The notes below the pieces were generated by a model. That model had not been told where the DNA came from and searched no databases. It saw nothing but the letters and a program-made list of their open reading frames with translations. From Sphagnum compactum (Eukaryota > Bryophyta > Sphagnopsida > Sphagnales), in the NCBI GenBank assembly GCA_965153455.1, contig OZ234498.1, positions 5,332,001 through 5,396,000 of the forward strand: a stretch of DNA of 64,000 bases, given 5' to 3'. This document shows, one piece after another, positions 1-11,172 of the stretch. The translations under genes and the position numbers were made by a program. Position 1 is the stretch's first letter. The number at the start of each line of letters is the position of its first letter.

Positions 1-5
1 ATCAA

Positions 6-86
6 CATCCGGGTATCACCGGCGGTGGTCACTTCTCCGTATGGGTCAGCATCCGGGTATCACCAGCGGTGGTCACTTCTCAGTAT
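6..86. repeat. 44-bp direct repeat, two copies
   Basis: A unit beginning CATCCGGGTATCACC occurs at position 6 and again at 50, with one main substitution (GGCGG/AGCGG) in the shared part. The array may continue to the left of the window. No function is seen. Confidence 0.8.
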
Positions 87-380
87 GTGACCTTGCACAT
101 TAAAATTGGATGAAGAAAAGTCAAAACATGCCGGTTTGGCTCAGCAGAATGGTTGGATGTAAAACATAGCCTAGTCGTCACTGCGAGAGACAGAAACGGA
201 GCAAGAAAGCTCAACCCTAATCTCCTTTTGCTGTTTGCTGGTGTGAACTTTGCTTTGCTCAATATACGTCAATTCAAGCATGCGAGGATGAGAAATTGCT
301 CTCTTTCTGTAGAATTTATCTCCTGTATCGAGAGAGACGGTGAGGTGAGATAAAGGGAGGTGCATCTGGTTTGCCAAGGA

Positions 381-612
381 ATGGCTTCATCAGTGCAGGA
401 ATTGCAACTGCTCGGTGCATGGAGTAGCAGTAGTTGCGGTTCTTTATTACAGGACGACTGTAGCACCCGGGGCGGTGGGACGACGTGCAGCAGCAGGAGA
501 AGGAGGAGCCTGTTATGTGTGTGCGCAATAACGCCCTCTTACCATGCTCGACAAGTTAACTCCGGTGCTCTTCTTCCAAGTGCGCAAGGGATAACCACAA
601 AAGTGGCGCTCG
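381..612 (+). CDS. Candidate first exon (transit peptide) of the PPR gene
   Basis: An ATG at 381 opens a reading frame rich in Ser and Arg and poor in acidic residues at its start, as in organelle transit peptides. A GT at 613 would end the exon in phase 1, the phase needed to join the exon starting at 1419 (which lacks the first base of its first codon). This donor is weak and several others are possible, so both the exon and its end are inference. A transcript or N-terminal peptide would be needed to confirm it. The downstream exons do need a targeting sequence from somewhere upstream. Confidence 0.25.
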
Positions 613-900
613 GTGATCAGCGTCGTTGTCAGTTTCTCTTCCTTTTCTTCTTCTTCTGCCTTTTTCACGCAGTTTTTTGTTTGCAGATGGTTTCTTGTCG
701 TGCTGGTCTCGACTATTCCTTCGTTAATCGTGTCATTTGTCATTGCTTCCGAGTAGATGAGAACGTTAGTTTTTCTTATCGAATCCACAAGATTGCAGAC
801 AATTCGTATCGGAGGTCTAATGTTGTAATGAACAGAAGTTAGGAGAACTTCTGCGACTATCTGGGAAAACAAATTGGTCTTGCACTCGTCCTACTGCTTC

Positions 901-919
901 CCCTAAACCCTAAACCCTA
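901..919. repeat. Telomere-like motif (CCCTAAA)2.5 / telo-box
   Basis: CCCTAAACCCTAAACCCTA is the plant telomere repeat on the C-rich strand. A short copy in front of a nuclear gene for an organelle protein is typical of the telo-box promoter/5'UTR element. It lies in the interval between the candidate first exon and the certain exons of the PPR gene, so it may mark an alternative transcription start. This is inference. Confidence 0.6.
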
Positions 920-1418
920 CTAGTTCTCCAATGTGAAGTAGGGGTTTTGCTGCTGGATAGTCTTGCCAAATCCGATAACAATATTGAAGGTGGCATTTGA
1001 CATGAACCATCGATGTCATAATTCCCACCAAGAGCTTTCATTTGAACAGTCTGGTCATGTCACACAAATTGGAAAAGCAAAAATGCTGCACTTCCTGGTG
1101 ATTTTCTACAATGAATGCTATCTTTGGATGGGAATTGATTGTCTATAAATGGTTGATTTGAAATGATGTTTCTTTTTGTGCTTGGATCTGAACATACGCC
1201 ATGATTTCCCTCTGAACTATTTCTTTCTTCATATTTTGTAGTCCTTATGTGGGAGTTTTCTTTAACAAAAAATAACATTGCCTGGTTCTGGTTAACTTTT
1301 ATTTCTGAGTGTTGGGAGATTTTCTTGATAAAGATGATAGTTATTATTCTCCATGGTTTTGTTGAAGTCTCTATGTGGTGGTTTTTCTGCTTTAACCAAG
1401 TTGCTGTGGTCCCTGCAG

Positions 1419-4400
1419 ACCCAAAGGAGAAACTTTGGCAGGAGTTCTTTTCAGATCCTTTGCAATGGTGGGATTACAGGTTAGAGAAGGTAAGTGAGTA
1501 TGCTTGCTGTTGCATTTTGCTTGCTGATGGATGATGATGATATAGCTTTATTGGTTGTTATCATTGCCTGGTCTGCACAAGATGTGAGCAATGGATGGCT
1601 TATTTGCTGGATTTGGATTTTGGTTGAAGGGGAATGCAAAGTATCCAGATTTCATGCATAAGAAGACACGGGAAGCACTCTGGCTAGTTGACCGCAAGAA
1701 CCCCCCCTGGGTGGAAATGGAGATGGCTGCAATGGCACCAGGGACTGTGGACTTGAACCCATTTCTATGGGACAGAAGGCTTTCAAAATATGTCAAGGCT
1801 GGGGAATATGAGAAGACTCTGGGGCTTTTCCGGCAAATGCAATCCAAAGGCATGAGTCCTGACACATTCACTTTTGTTCCAGTCCTGAATGCATGTGCTA
1901 GTTTACGAGCACTTAAAGAGGGCAGGTATGTCCATGAACGGATCATTCAAAGTGGTTGTGAGTCTGATGTCTTTGTGCGCAGTAGTCTCATTGACATGTA
2001 TGCCAAATGCGGGAGCATGGAGGATGCTTGGAGTGTGTTCACCAAGGTTCCCTCAAATGATGTGGTGTCTTGGACTGCCATCATATTCGCATATGTAAAA
2101 TCTGGGCAAGGGCAGAAGGCATTGGAACTATTTCAACAAATGCAACAGGAAGGTGTGGAGCCAAACTCTGTCACTTTTGTGGGGGTCCTGAATGCATGTG
2201 CCAGTGTAGCAGCACTTGAGGAGGGCAGGCATGTCCATAAGCAGATCATTCAAAGTGGCTTTGAATCCGACGTCTTTGTGTGCAGTGGCCTTGTTGACAT
2301 GTATGCCAAATGTGGGAGTATGGAGGATGCTTGGACATTGTTCAGCAAGATGCCTTCACATGATGTAGTTTCTTGGACTGCCATGATATTTGGGCATGTG
2401 AAATGTGGGCAAGGGCAGAAGGCATTGGAATTATTTCGACAAATGCAAGAGGAAGGTGTGAAGCCCAACCCTGTTACTTTCGTGGCAGTCTTGAATGCTT
2501 GTGCCAGTGTATTGGCACTTGAAGAGGGCAGGCATGCTCATGAGCAGATTGTTCAAAGTGGTTGTGAGTCTGATGTCTTTGTGCACAGTAGCCTTGTTGA
2601 CATGTACGCCAAATGTGGGAGCATGGAGGATGCCTGGAAAGTGTTCACCAAGATGCCCTCACCTGATGCTGTCTCTTGGAATGCCATCATCTTTGCCCAT
2701 GTGAAATGTGGGCAAGGGCAGAAGGCACTGGATCTGTTTATGCAAATGCACCATGAAGGTGTGGAGCCAAACTCTCTCACTTTTGTGGGGGTGCTGAATG
2801 CATGTGCCAGTTTATTTGCACTTGAAGAGGGCAGGTGTGCTCACAAGCAGATCATTCAAAGTGGTTTCGAGTCCAATGTCTTTGTGTGCAGTAGCCTGGT
2901 TGACATGTATGCTAAATGTGGGAGCATGGAGGATGCCTGGAGAGTGTTTACCAAGATGCCCTCGCATGATGTAGTCTCCTGGACTGCCATGATTTTTGGA
3001 TGTGTGAAATGCAGGCAAGGGTGGAAGGCATTGGAACTATTTCAACGAATGCAACAAGAAGGTGTGGAGCCAGGCCCTGCAACTTTTGTAGGGGTCTTGA
3101 ATGCTTGTGCCAGTGTATTGGCACTTGAACAGGGCAGAAATACTCATGAGCAGATCATTCAAAGTGGTTTTGAGTCCAATGTCTTTGTGGGCAGTAGCCT
3201 TGTTGACATGTATGCCAAATGTGGGAGCATGGAGGATGCCTGGAGAGTGTTCACCAAGATGCCCTTGCGTGACGTGGTCACATGGACTGCCATCATATTT
3301 GGATATGTGAAATGTGGGCAAGGCCGTAAGGCATTGCAATTGTTTCAACAAATGCAAAGGGAAGATGTGGAGCCAGGCCCTGGGACTTTTGTAGGGGTCC
3401 TGAATGCATGTGCCAGCCTAATGGCATTTGAAGAGGGCAGATGTATTCATAAACAGATCATCGAATGCAGTTGTGAGACCAATGTCTTTGTGGGCAATAG
3501 TCTTATTGACATGTATGCCAAATGTGGGAGCATGAGGGAAGCTTGGAGAGTGTTCGACATGATGCCCTTGCGTGATGTGGTCTCTTGGAATGCTCTGCTT
3601 TCAGGATATGCCATGCATGGACATGGTAAGGAAGCCCTTGGACATTTTGAACAGATGTGTGAAGCAGGTGTAGAGATAGATGGTGTAACTTTTGTTTGTC
3701 TTCTGTCGGCTTGTAGTCATGCAGGCCTGGTGTATGAAGGCTTGTGCTACTTTGATTCTATTAGCTTGGTCTATGGTATTCCTGCAGCAGTGGAACACTA
3801 CACCTGTATAGTTGACCTTCTTGGCCATGCTGGCCATCTACAAGCTGCAGAGGATATGATCAAGACCATGTCCTGTGAACCAAGTGCAGCTGTGTGGAGG
3901 GCCTTGCTCAGTACTTGCAGGACTCATGGAGATGTGGAGATGGGAGAGCACATTGCAAAACGAGTTATTGAATTGGAACCTGAAAATGCCGCAGGGTATG
4001 TGCTGCTATCAAACACCTATGCTGCTGCTGGCAAGTGGGATCTCAGTACAAATGTGGAATGGCAGAGAACAGAAAGGGGTGTGAAGAAACAGCCAGGTTG
4101 TACGTGGATAGAAGTGAATAAGGAGGTGCATTCATTCATAGTAGATGATCGAGTGCATCCTCAAATGACTGAAATACGTGCAGAATTAAGTAGATTGTCT
4201 TGGCAGATGAATGGTGCTGGGTACATGCCAGATACAAGGTTTGTCCTGCATGATGTAGATGAAGAAGAGAAGTTGATGCAGTTGTGTCACCATAGTGAGA
4301 AACTGTCTGTTGCATTTGGGCTCATTAGCACACCTCCTGGTACTCCACTCCGCATTCGTAAGAATTTACGGGTATGTGGTGACTGCCACACATTCATGAA

Positions 4401-4500
4401 GTTCATCACAAAGATATTTGGCAGAATAATTATAATAAGGGATGTAAATCATGTCCATCACTTTGAAGATGGCGTATGTTCTTGCAGGGATTATTGGTAA
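1419..4500 (+). CDS. PPR-DYW RNA-editing factor with an N-terminal PDF (OSB-type) motif
   Basis: Exons 1419-1489 and 1630-4500 are joined in phase 0 (donor AAG|GTAAGT at 1490; acceptor AG at 1628-1629). The join creates an OSB-like PDF motif: QWWDYRLEK from the first exon, then GNAKYPDF, EALWL and PPWV. Six P-L-S PPR blocks of 101 aa follow, each with a YAKCGSM motif, then E1/E2, a GYMPDT PG-box and a full DYW domain. The zinc/catalytic HSE starts at 4291, followed by CGDCH and the terminal CSCRDYW. The stop is at 4498. The family binds single sites in plastid or mitochondrial RNA and deaminates C to U; all catalytic residues are present. The 5' end is incomplete. An ATG at 1591, inside the intron, could start a shorter protein (969 aa) lacking the first half of the PDF motif. 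Confidence 0.9.
1885..3710 (+). repeat. 303-bp coding repeats (P-L-S triplets), six copies
   Basis: The sequence CTGAATGCATGTGC or a close variant recurs at about 1885, 2188, 2491, 2794, 3097 and 3400, a spacing of 303 bp (101 codons). The blocks are much more alike than PPR blocks usually are, down to runs such as DMYAKCGSMEDAW. This points to recent tandem growth or gene conversion within the gene. Confidence 0.85.
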
Positions 4501-6394
4501 TGTCAGCTGTGTAGCTTCTGTATGACACTTGGAATATTGGGTTAGTTTGCTTTGTAGCATGCTTTTGTCATTAGTGCAATATCCAGTGCCTTATGACAAG
4601 ACCTTGTGTTGTACACTGAATATATTCAAAGGGAGGATAGCATAAGCAGCCTCCATGTTAACATTGTGTATAATGAGTTCATGAGTATAGAAGGTGTGAA
4701 CAGTACAAGCAGTCTTGTGCCTAATCTTTGGTTAAAGGGTTTGTTTACAAATGTTTCTTGAGAGTTTTATTAAATTCACTAAGCTTCCTATGGACCTGGA
4801 CTCTTCTTGTGTAAAAGGAATGTTCTGCTGGCCATCTATCCTTCTTTTACTGGGAGAATTTGCTGTATTAGACTATTTTGGACCTTACACACATAAGTTG
4901 GGACTTCCTTTTGTGCAGTAGAGTTTTGTAATTCTTGTGGATACTGTTTTCAGATGGCACTGCTGGAGGATTCATGGATCTTAATTAGTATTTTTGATGC
5001 ATGGGTTGGAATGTGGAGTTAGCAGAGGCTAGTGGTGGTACCATGGAAAGGGCACAAATGCCCAGCTAACTTCTTACAGCATTGCCTGAAGAACTAAATA
5101 AAGGACAACAAAAGGGAATACAAACGGAGCACATTACATTCTCATAGATGCATGCAGGTAGCTACCCATGTGTACAACATGCTGGCATTAAATTACCTAA
5201 CAAGACACATGTTGTATGAAAATCAAATTACTCAACTGAGACACATGTATGATGAAATCTAATTGCATTGGTGGTTTTGAATGGAAGACATGGAGTAGTG
5301 ATTCGTTCACATGGAAACCTCTATATTCATAGTTGCTTTGGAAATGCAGCAGTGGCAAATGGAATGTTTGCACAACAAGGAAAACAATCTACCTTTCTGA
5401 ACTACTATTAACTTTTTCAATTCCTTGTGTTCACTTTCTTGTAGGATTTCTGCTTCAAGTAATGATTTGCAAAAGCATGTCAGAACAGAATTCTTTTCTA
5501 AGGTCTGCTTCTACATCATTTTTGGATTGAGGTGTACCCAAGAAAGTTTTCACATTGAGGAGAGAAGGCTCCGGGACTGCAAATTCTTTTTAAGGTCTGT
5601 TTCTACATCACTTTTGGATTGAGGTGTGCCCAAGACACTTCTCATGTGTGCTTGAATGAGGAGAGAAAGCCCAGGGATTACAATCTAATCATATCCGCTA
5701 CCACATTTTCAATAGTTTTCTTTGTATTGCCTGAACAGTTTCCACACTGAAACAAAGCTTGCTTTGCAAAGCATAGAGCAAGAAACAGCCTACCTTGTGC
5801 AGCTATGTGCTTACTACATGTGCATGGAAGGAAGAAGTCTAGTTTGGAAAGAACAACACAACCATTGTGAGAACATGATATAGGTCTGACAGCAGAACAG
5901 GTCCCACATCAACAACACTTATATCTCTTCCTGAAGCCTCATGATTGCAGGCTACTAGTACTACCAGACATGACTAGCTACCAGCAGACACTTCAACAAC
6001 TGAATACTAAACTTTGCAGCTGCTTTGTCTTCTTCAACTGGAAAATTTGTGAGGGTGACGAGATTGGTTGGAAATTTAATAACAATAATGGCTGGAAGAG
6101 ACAATGAGATTGAGATTCATGGCTGAAATCTCTGAATGCTACTACAGTATTTAGCAACTTGCAACTGCCATATCCTTGAGCTAGAAAATTACAAAGGGTG
6201 ATTCGAGTGGTTGGAAGACTAACAACAATGGCCGGAAGAGACAGTAAGATTGAGCTTGATGGCTACAATCTCTGAATGCAACTGTGTTTTGCCCTAAGTA
6301 TGGTGGACAACCCAGATTTTTGGGGAGCAATGGAAGCGTGACTATGGATGGACACAAGAGCAAACACCTCTGACAATCAAGCCATCTGACAACA
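4501..6394. other. Intergenic: PPR 3' region and short repeats
   Basis: No convincing gene. It begins with the 3' region of the PPR gene. Two imperfect direct repeats stand out: a unit of about 94 bp at 5491 and 5585 (shared phrase TTTTGGATTGAGGTGT), and a unit at about 6050 and 6197 (shared phrases GGTTGGAA, GGAAGAGACA, AATCTCTGAATGC). Confidence 0.6.
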
Positions 6395-7248
6395 TTAACC
6401 AGCAGCAACATCTGCAGGTGCAGCTCCCTTCTTCTGAAAGCCATCCTGGGGTGCCTTACCTTCTGGGGCTACCTCACCTTCTACTGGCTCAGAACCCTGC
6501 CAAATTTTGCACGTGCAAAATCATGAGCTTACAAAAAATTGAACAGTCGATCAAAGAAAGAAAGTAGAAGCCAGGATCAAGTATAGAATCACAAATATGG
6601 TTGAAGGATTGGTGAAGAGGAGAGGAGGAGCATCATGACGACGACGACGACGACGACGACGATGGCTGCTGCTCCTCAAAAAGGACAAGAGAACAGAGAG
6701 GGAAGGAGTCCTTGTTTGTATAGGTAAGTACCTCCGAGACATGTGTTCTTGCCTCTCGCTGGATGTTGATGAAGTCACGCGTCGTCTTCTCCTCCGACAA
6801 GTTGGGTGTATTTGTCTGGCCTTCCGAATCTGTTGACAAGTTCGGATGATTATTACTACTACTACTCCCAGACTGCTGCTGCTGCAAGTGTTGAGATTCT
6901 TGGCTCCCCGGGGCAACTCCGCGCTCTGTGTTTTTCTCATCTATAGGCGGCTCTCCTACTCCCCAATTGGATGTGGAGCTGTCCTCCGGTCTCTCTTGAG
7001 CAAATCCTCTTTGTGCCTGGCATGACAGAAACCAAGATTTCTTACTGATTCTTCTTGCCCGGACTCTCTCTCTCTCTCTCTCTCAACATCTCTTTTTCTA
7101 CTACTGGCAATTGCATCAAAAAGAGCGCAGTATTCTGGCTCACCACGAACTGTGTGATCCCTGCGGCCGGATGTGATCGAGAGGTAGACGAAAAAAGCCA
7201 CTTCCGCACGTGAATACCCAAAACTCCTCCTCCTCCCGCTCTAGCCAT
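6395..7248 (-). CDS. Predicted three-exon gene, unrecognised mitochondrial-type protein (163 aa)
   Basis: Exons on the minus strand are 7248-7144, 7016-6732 and 6496-6395. They give 35, 95 and 33 codons, all joins in phase 0, each flanked by GT and AG (donors gtgagcc and gtacttacc). Exon 1 starts MARAGGGGVLGIHVRKWLFS and continues with Ser, Arg and no acidic residue, which resembles a mitochondrial presequence. Exon 2 is hydrophilic with Gln and Ser runs and a charged stretch EEKTTRDFINIQREARTHV. Exon 3 ends in Ala/Pro-rich sequence before TAA. I do not recognise the family; it looks largely disordered. The open frame of exon 2 lacks any ATG, so it makes sense only as a spliced exon. The model rests on reading frame and splice sites alone. 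Confidence 0.42.
7065..7084. repeat. (TC)10 microsatellite
   Basis: Ten TC units. It lies in the first intron of the predicted minus-strand gene and reads as GA on that strand. Confidence 0.9.
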
Positions 7249-8254
7249 CGCTTCTTATCACGAAACCGGAAGAAGGAGACTCTCTTCTCAATAGCAACCA
7301 AAAGAAAGATCCAACAAAAGAGAAAATCCAGCGCCTTCTTCTCTGTCTCCCAAAAGAAACAAACAGCCCGACGACAAAACAAAATGCTGAGTGAACAAAA
7401 AATGGTTTCTGGGTCTATGAAAGAAAGTGAGCAAGCTCGATAGGTCGATCTTGACAAGCGAATATAAAACAGAAAAAAACCGAAGAAAATTGAAGAAAGC
7501 TCTGAAGGCGTGGGGCGTGGCGAGCGTGCATTCAGTCCAAGTGTGCTTCACACTTGTCTCTGCAACAACAGAACAACACTCTCACTCACTCACTCACTTA
7601 CTCACTCGGAGTTGGTTTCACACGGGTGGTGTTCTGTGTTCTCCTCGTTGCTGCATTTTGGGACGTCGCTTGGCACTTCACCGTCAAGGATGTTTGTTTC
7701 CTTCCACGTCCCATTCCACTTCTTTCTGTATTTTATGTACTATGCAGTGATTTATTTGGGGGGGGGGGGTGGCGAATTTTCGCCATTTCACCAAATATAT
7801 TTTGAAAAAAAGAAAACTCCTTGATTTTCTTGAAAAAAAAAGCTTCGCCTAAAATCAATAAAATTTCACCCACAAAAATCTCCAAAGTTCGTCAGAATAT
7901 GAATGGGTGCTTAAGATTTTCTAGTTTCAGATTTTTGAATATTGCCAAATTTGGCTGAATATACTTATAGATGATTGCCACAAATGCAAAATCACAAAAT
8001 TTTTTAATAAAAAAAACAACGGTAGTATTGAATGGTCAAGCCCCTGCCCCTTACCTTGGGTGAGGCATGCTTTAGGTAAGGCAAGGCCATTAGGGTGAGC
8101 TTAGGGGACATACCCAACATAATGGGCAAGGGTGAGGCCATTCCAATGCCATTATGGTCTTGGGTGACAGATTCCACAATTTAAGAAAGAGTTCCTGTTC
8201 TCAATCGACATACATGTTTTGATCACATTAACAAGAAGTGTATGATCATCATCA
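7249..8254. other. Intergenic with G11 tract and dispersed repeat copy
   Basis: Upstream of the minus-strand gene at 6395-7248, so the first few hundred bases may hold its promoter. There is a run of G at about 7759-7769. From about 7775 to 8030 lies one copy of a dispersed repeat that carries the palindrome GCCAAATTTGGC at 7944; related copies lie near 11770, 13740 and 31060. Nothing coding is seen. Confidence 0.5.
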
Positions 8255-8504
8255 GAAGATTATGTCATATAATAAGGTCAAGAAAATGACATCATCTCTA
8301 ACCCTAGACCTTAATGGAATGTGCTAATGGAAGATTATGCCATATAATAAGTTCAAGAAAATGACATCATCTCTCACCCTTTACCTTAATGGAATGTGCT
8401 ATGGAAGATTATGTCATATAATAAGTTCAAGAAAATGACATCATCCCTAACCCTAGACCTTAATGGAGTGTGCTATGGAAGATTATGTCATATAATAAGC
8501 CAAG
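8255..8504. repeat. 74-75-bp tandem repeat, 3.3 copies
   Basis: Units beginning GAAGATTATGTCATATAATA start at 8255, 8330, 8404 and 8478; the last is cut short. The copies differ by a few substitutions only. Noncoding. Confidence 0.9.
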
Positions 8505-10261
8505 CCAAGGCCTATTGTAAAAGCTTTTGTAAAAGGGTGAAAATGCAATCCTGGAGCATTCCTATTCTTATGAAAGCAATGTTGGCGAAAACAAATGCAA
8601 GTTATTTCTATTTTTAGAAGAATTACTATCACTTGCTAATTTTACTATAATTATTTAGATAGTAATTACGTAGCATTTCATGTAGAAGTTTTTTAAAAAT
8701 ATATATATATCTATTTTCAAGAGACAATCCTACCGTCTAAACATGTTACTAAATTAGTTAGTGAAACTCATACTAAAGGAGTTTATCATAAGAACAAAAT
8801 ACACGGGGGTTTGAAAGGTCGTTACCTTCTAAACCTTCTAGAGTACTTTCAAAAATAGATAATTTAGTTGAGTGGATTTGCAAGCCTTCAACATTTATTA
8901 TCTCCTATTTACAACGTTTGTAAACTTTCTTTAATTGCCTCCTACCATTTGCACCACCTACAAACTCTCTATAGTTGTTTCCTACCATCTACATCACTTG
9001 TAGATCCTTCGTGCTTGTTGCTTGATGTTTGCAACAATATCCTTTATTATGTAGACCTAAACCTTCAAATCTACGCCTTCCTCTTACCATTTACTGGCAA
9101 CTACCATCATGTGGCAACAAGATATTCTCTACTCCAAAGAATAAACCAATGAATACATTTCTATTACACTTGTAAAAAAAACAAAAAACTATTACATAGA
9201 ACATAACAAAAACGTTATGCAAACTTCAAATGTATTACCTTTCCTCATTATCTAGCATATTCCAAGTTGAAGAAAACACCCACAAAACATTATGTTTCTA
9301 TCTCAACCATTTTTCATTGCAATAATCAAAATATAACTTCACTACATACTCTCCTCCTCTCTTTAGTGTTATACAACCTTCTTCACAAGAGAGTCATCTC
9401 ATAGCAAAAACTTTCCACTACAATGCAATAAAAGTCCCAAATTGAATAAAATCCAATAGAATGATCCCCAAGTTTTCCTCCTCTCCCCATTTTAATTCTC
9501 CTCCTCCCAAAATCACACAAGGCCCATATTACTCCCATGAAAATAGGTCCTTATACTAATCTTTCCTAGAAATCCCCTAGTTGATTGGTGGATTACAACC
9601 AATCACTCATCTACATGAACTAATGAATATTATTAATTTCATCTTTTAGGTGAAGGACAATAAGGCTACCACTATTAGCTAGTTATTAGGATGCCCCATA
9701 GTACAAATTAGTCTATGGATTTTTACCCTTAACACCTTTCAACTAATGATATCCCACTCTAGGTTGGAGTGGGAAATTGCACTATGTAAAGCATTCCCAA
9801 TTTACACTATGCAAATTCCTTAAGTTTGTTATGATGAGGGAAAAACATGTTCCCAAGGGCCTCCCCAAGTTCCTTGTGTATTTGGAAGGTACCATGTGTC
9901 CATGAATATCATTCTAAATTTTTTTTATTATGATTACTCATCAAGGGTGGGAGGAAACTTTGCTTACTTATAAATGTAAAATCCCTCTCATTCTTGAGGA
10001 ACATGTGTAAAAACCTTCCCTTTCTTCCATTTCATGATTTATCTATGTGATAATTTCACGTCATGTTTTATGATGGATAGAACCCATGGGTGGGGGAATT
10101 CCTCGAATGTGAGGTTAGACTTAATAATCACTTAGTTTTAGGCTTCTTCTTTTTAGAATGCCCCCACATGTGTAGGCTTTTCTTTACACATGTAGCTTTC
10201 AAGGTTACAATTTGAAGGTGTAAGCTCCAAACTAGGGCCGGCTTGTTCTCATAGGTTTTCC
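8505..10261. other. AT-rich intergenic sequence
   Basis: No gene recognised. Around 8910-9010 an imperfect repeat of about 60 bp (phrase CCTACCATYTRCAYCAC) gives a short open frame that I do not regard as coding. Confidence 0.5.
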
Positions 10262-11172
10262 TGTCACAACCCTAGCCTTGGGCTCGCGACCAAGGCAAGG
10301 GGTTGCAAGGTTGCGGGCCAAGAGGGAAACCCGGGAGTCATGCCGCATGCTCCCGGGAGTGTAAGAAAGTGTGAGAGAATAGACCCTCACACTCCCCAGA
10401 ACTCCCACTTTGGGAGTTGGAATCCCGGTGGACTCCTGAATCTTCAGAGAGTGATTACAAGGGTCAAAACCTAATGGATTGAGGATTTTTTTATATCGTT
10501 GAAAAGTTATTGAAACTTAGATGTCTTAAATGGGTTCGCATGACCCATTTGGACATCTAAAACACAAGTTATGGCCAAAAAAAGAGCTGGGAGTCAAATT
10601 GGCACTTTGACTCCCAACCACTAAAATTCAGGAATCGACTCAATTTCCTTGCGTGCAGGTGGCGTGCAACATATCGTTAGAAAGCTCTCAACAAAAGCTA
10701 CAACTTTTCTTCAAACCTCATCTCAATCTGAGGTCTACACACAAAGTTTTGGGCCCCCAAAATCGCAGGAGTCCCAACTATGGCAATTTCGGGACTCCCA
10801 CTTGGGAATCCCGAGGCAAAATGCCATTTGGATGTGGGCCTCGTGGAAAGACACAAAGTACACTATAAGGGGGAAGGTGGTGGCTTCCCCCAAGTTCAGG
10901 TCATGATGAGTCTTGTGAGTCCGAGTTGCCCGTGGCTCGTCCTAGCACCAAAAGTGCTCCAACTATGCACTAACCACTTTGTGTTGGTTTTGTGCAGGTC
11001 CGTGTGAGTAGTTGATGCTTATCATTCTTCCTAGTCCCATCTCGGAGCTTCAGCACGCCCCTCTACCCCTCCAAAGTGCTGCGAACCAGGGAGTGTGCCC
11101 CGACTCCTTATTCTTCCGTTGTTTTTTGTTTGGACTCACATTTGAGTCCCTCAAGGAGTTGGGAACACGTCA
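10262..11172 (+). mobile_element. Diverged LTR of the same family as the copy at 21398
   Basis: It starts TGTCACAACCC and can be aligned along its length with the LTR at 21398-22220. Shared parts include a GGGAGTCAAA...TTTGACTCCC inverted repeat at 10589-10615, the string CTATAAGGGGGAAGGTGG near 10862 (probable TATA box), and GAGTCTTGTG. The end at ...ACACGTCA is set by comparison. The flanks TTTCC and CCTCC match at only three of five bases, so a target duplication is not certain. No internal region of this family is attached. Confidence 0.65.

Noticed and set aside
360-842. 160-codon open frame as a complete protein
   Set aside because: The end part is low in coding character and has no family motif. 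Only the first part (from ATG 381) is kept, as a tentative transit-peptide exon.
6551-6940. 129-codon minus-strand open frame
   Set aside because: It is out of frame with the better spliced model, rich in Arg and Ser from simple repeats, and ends in sequence without motifs.
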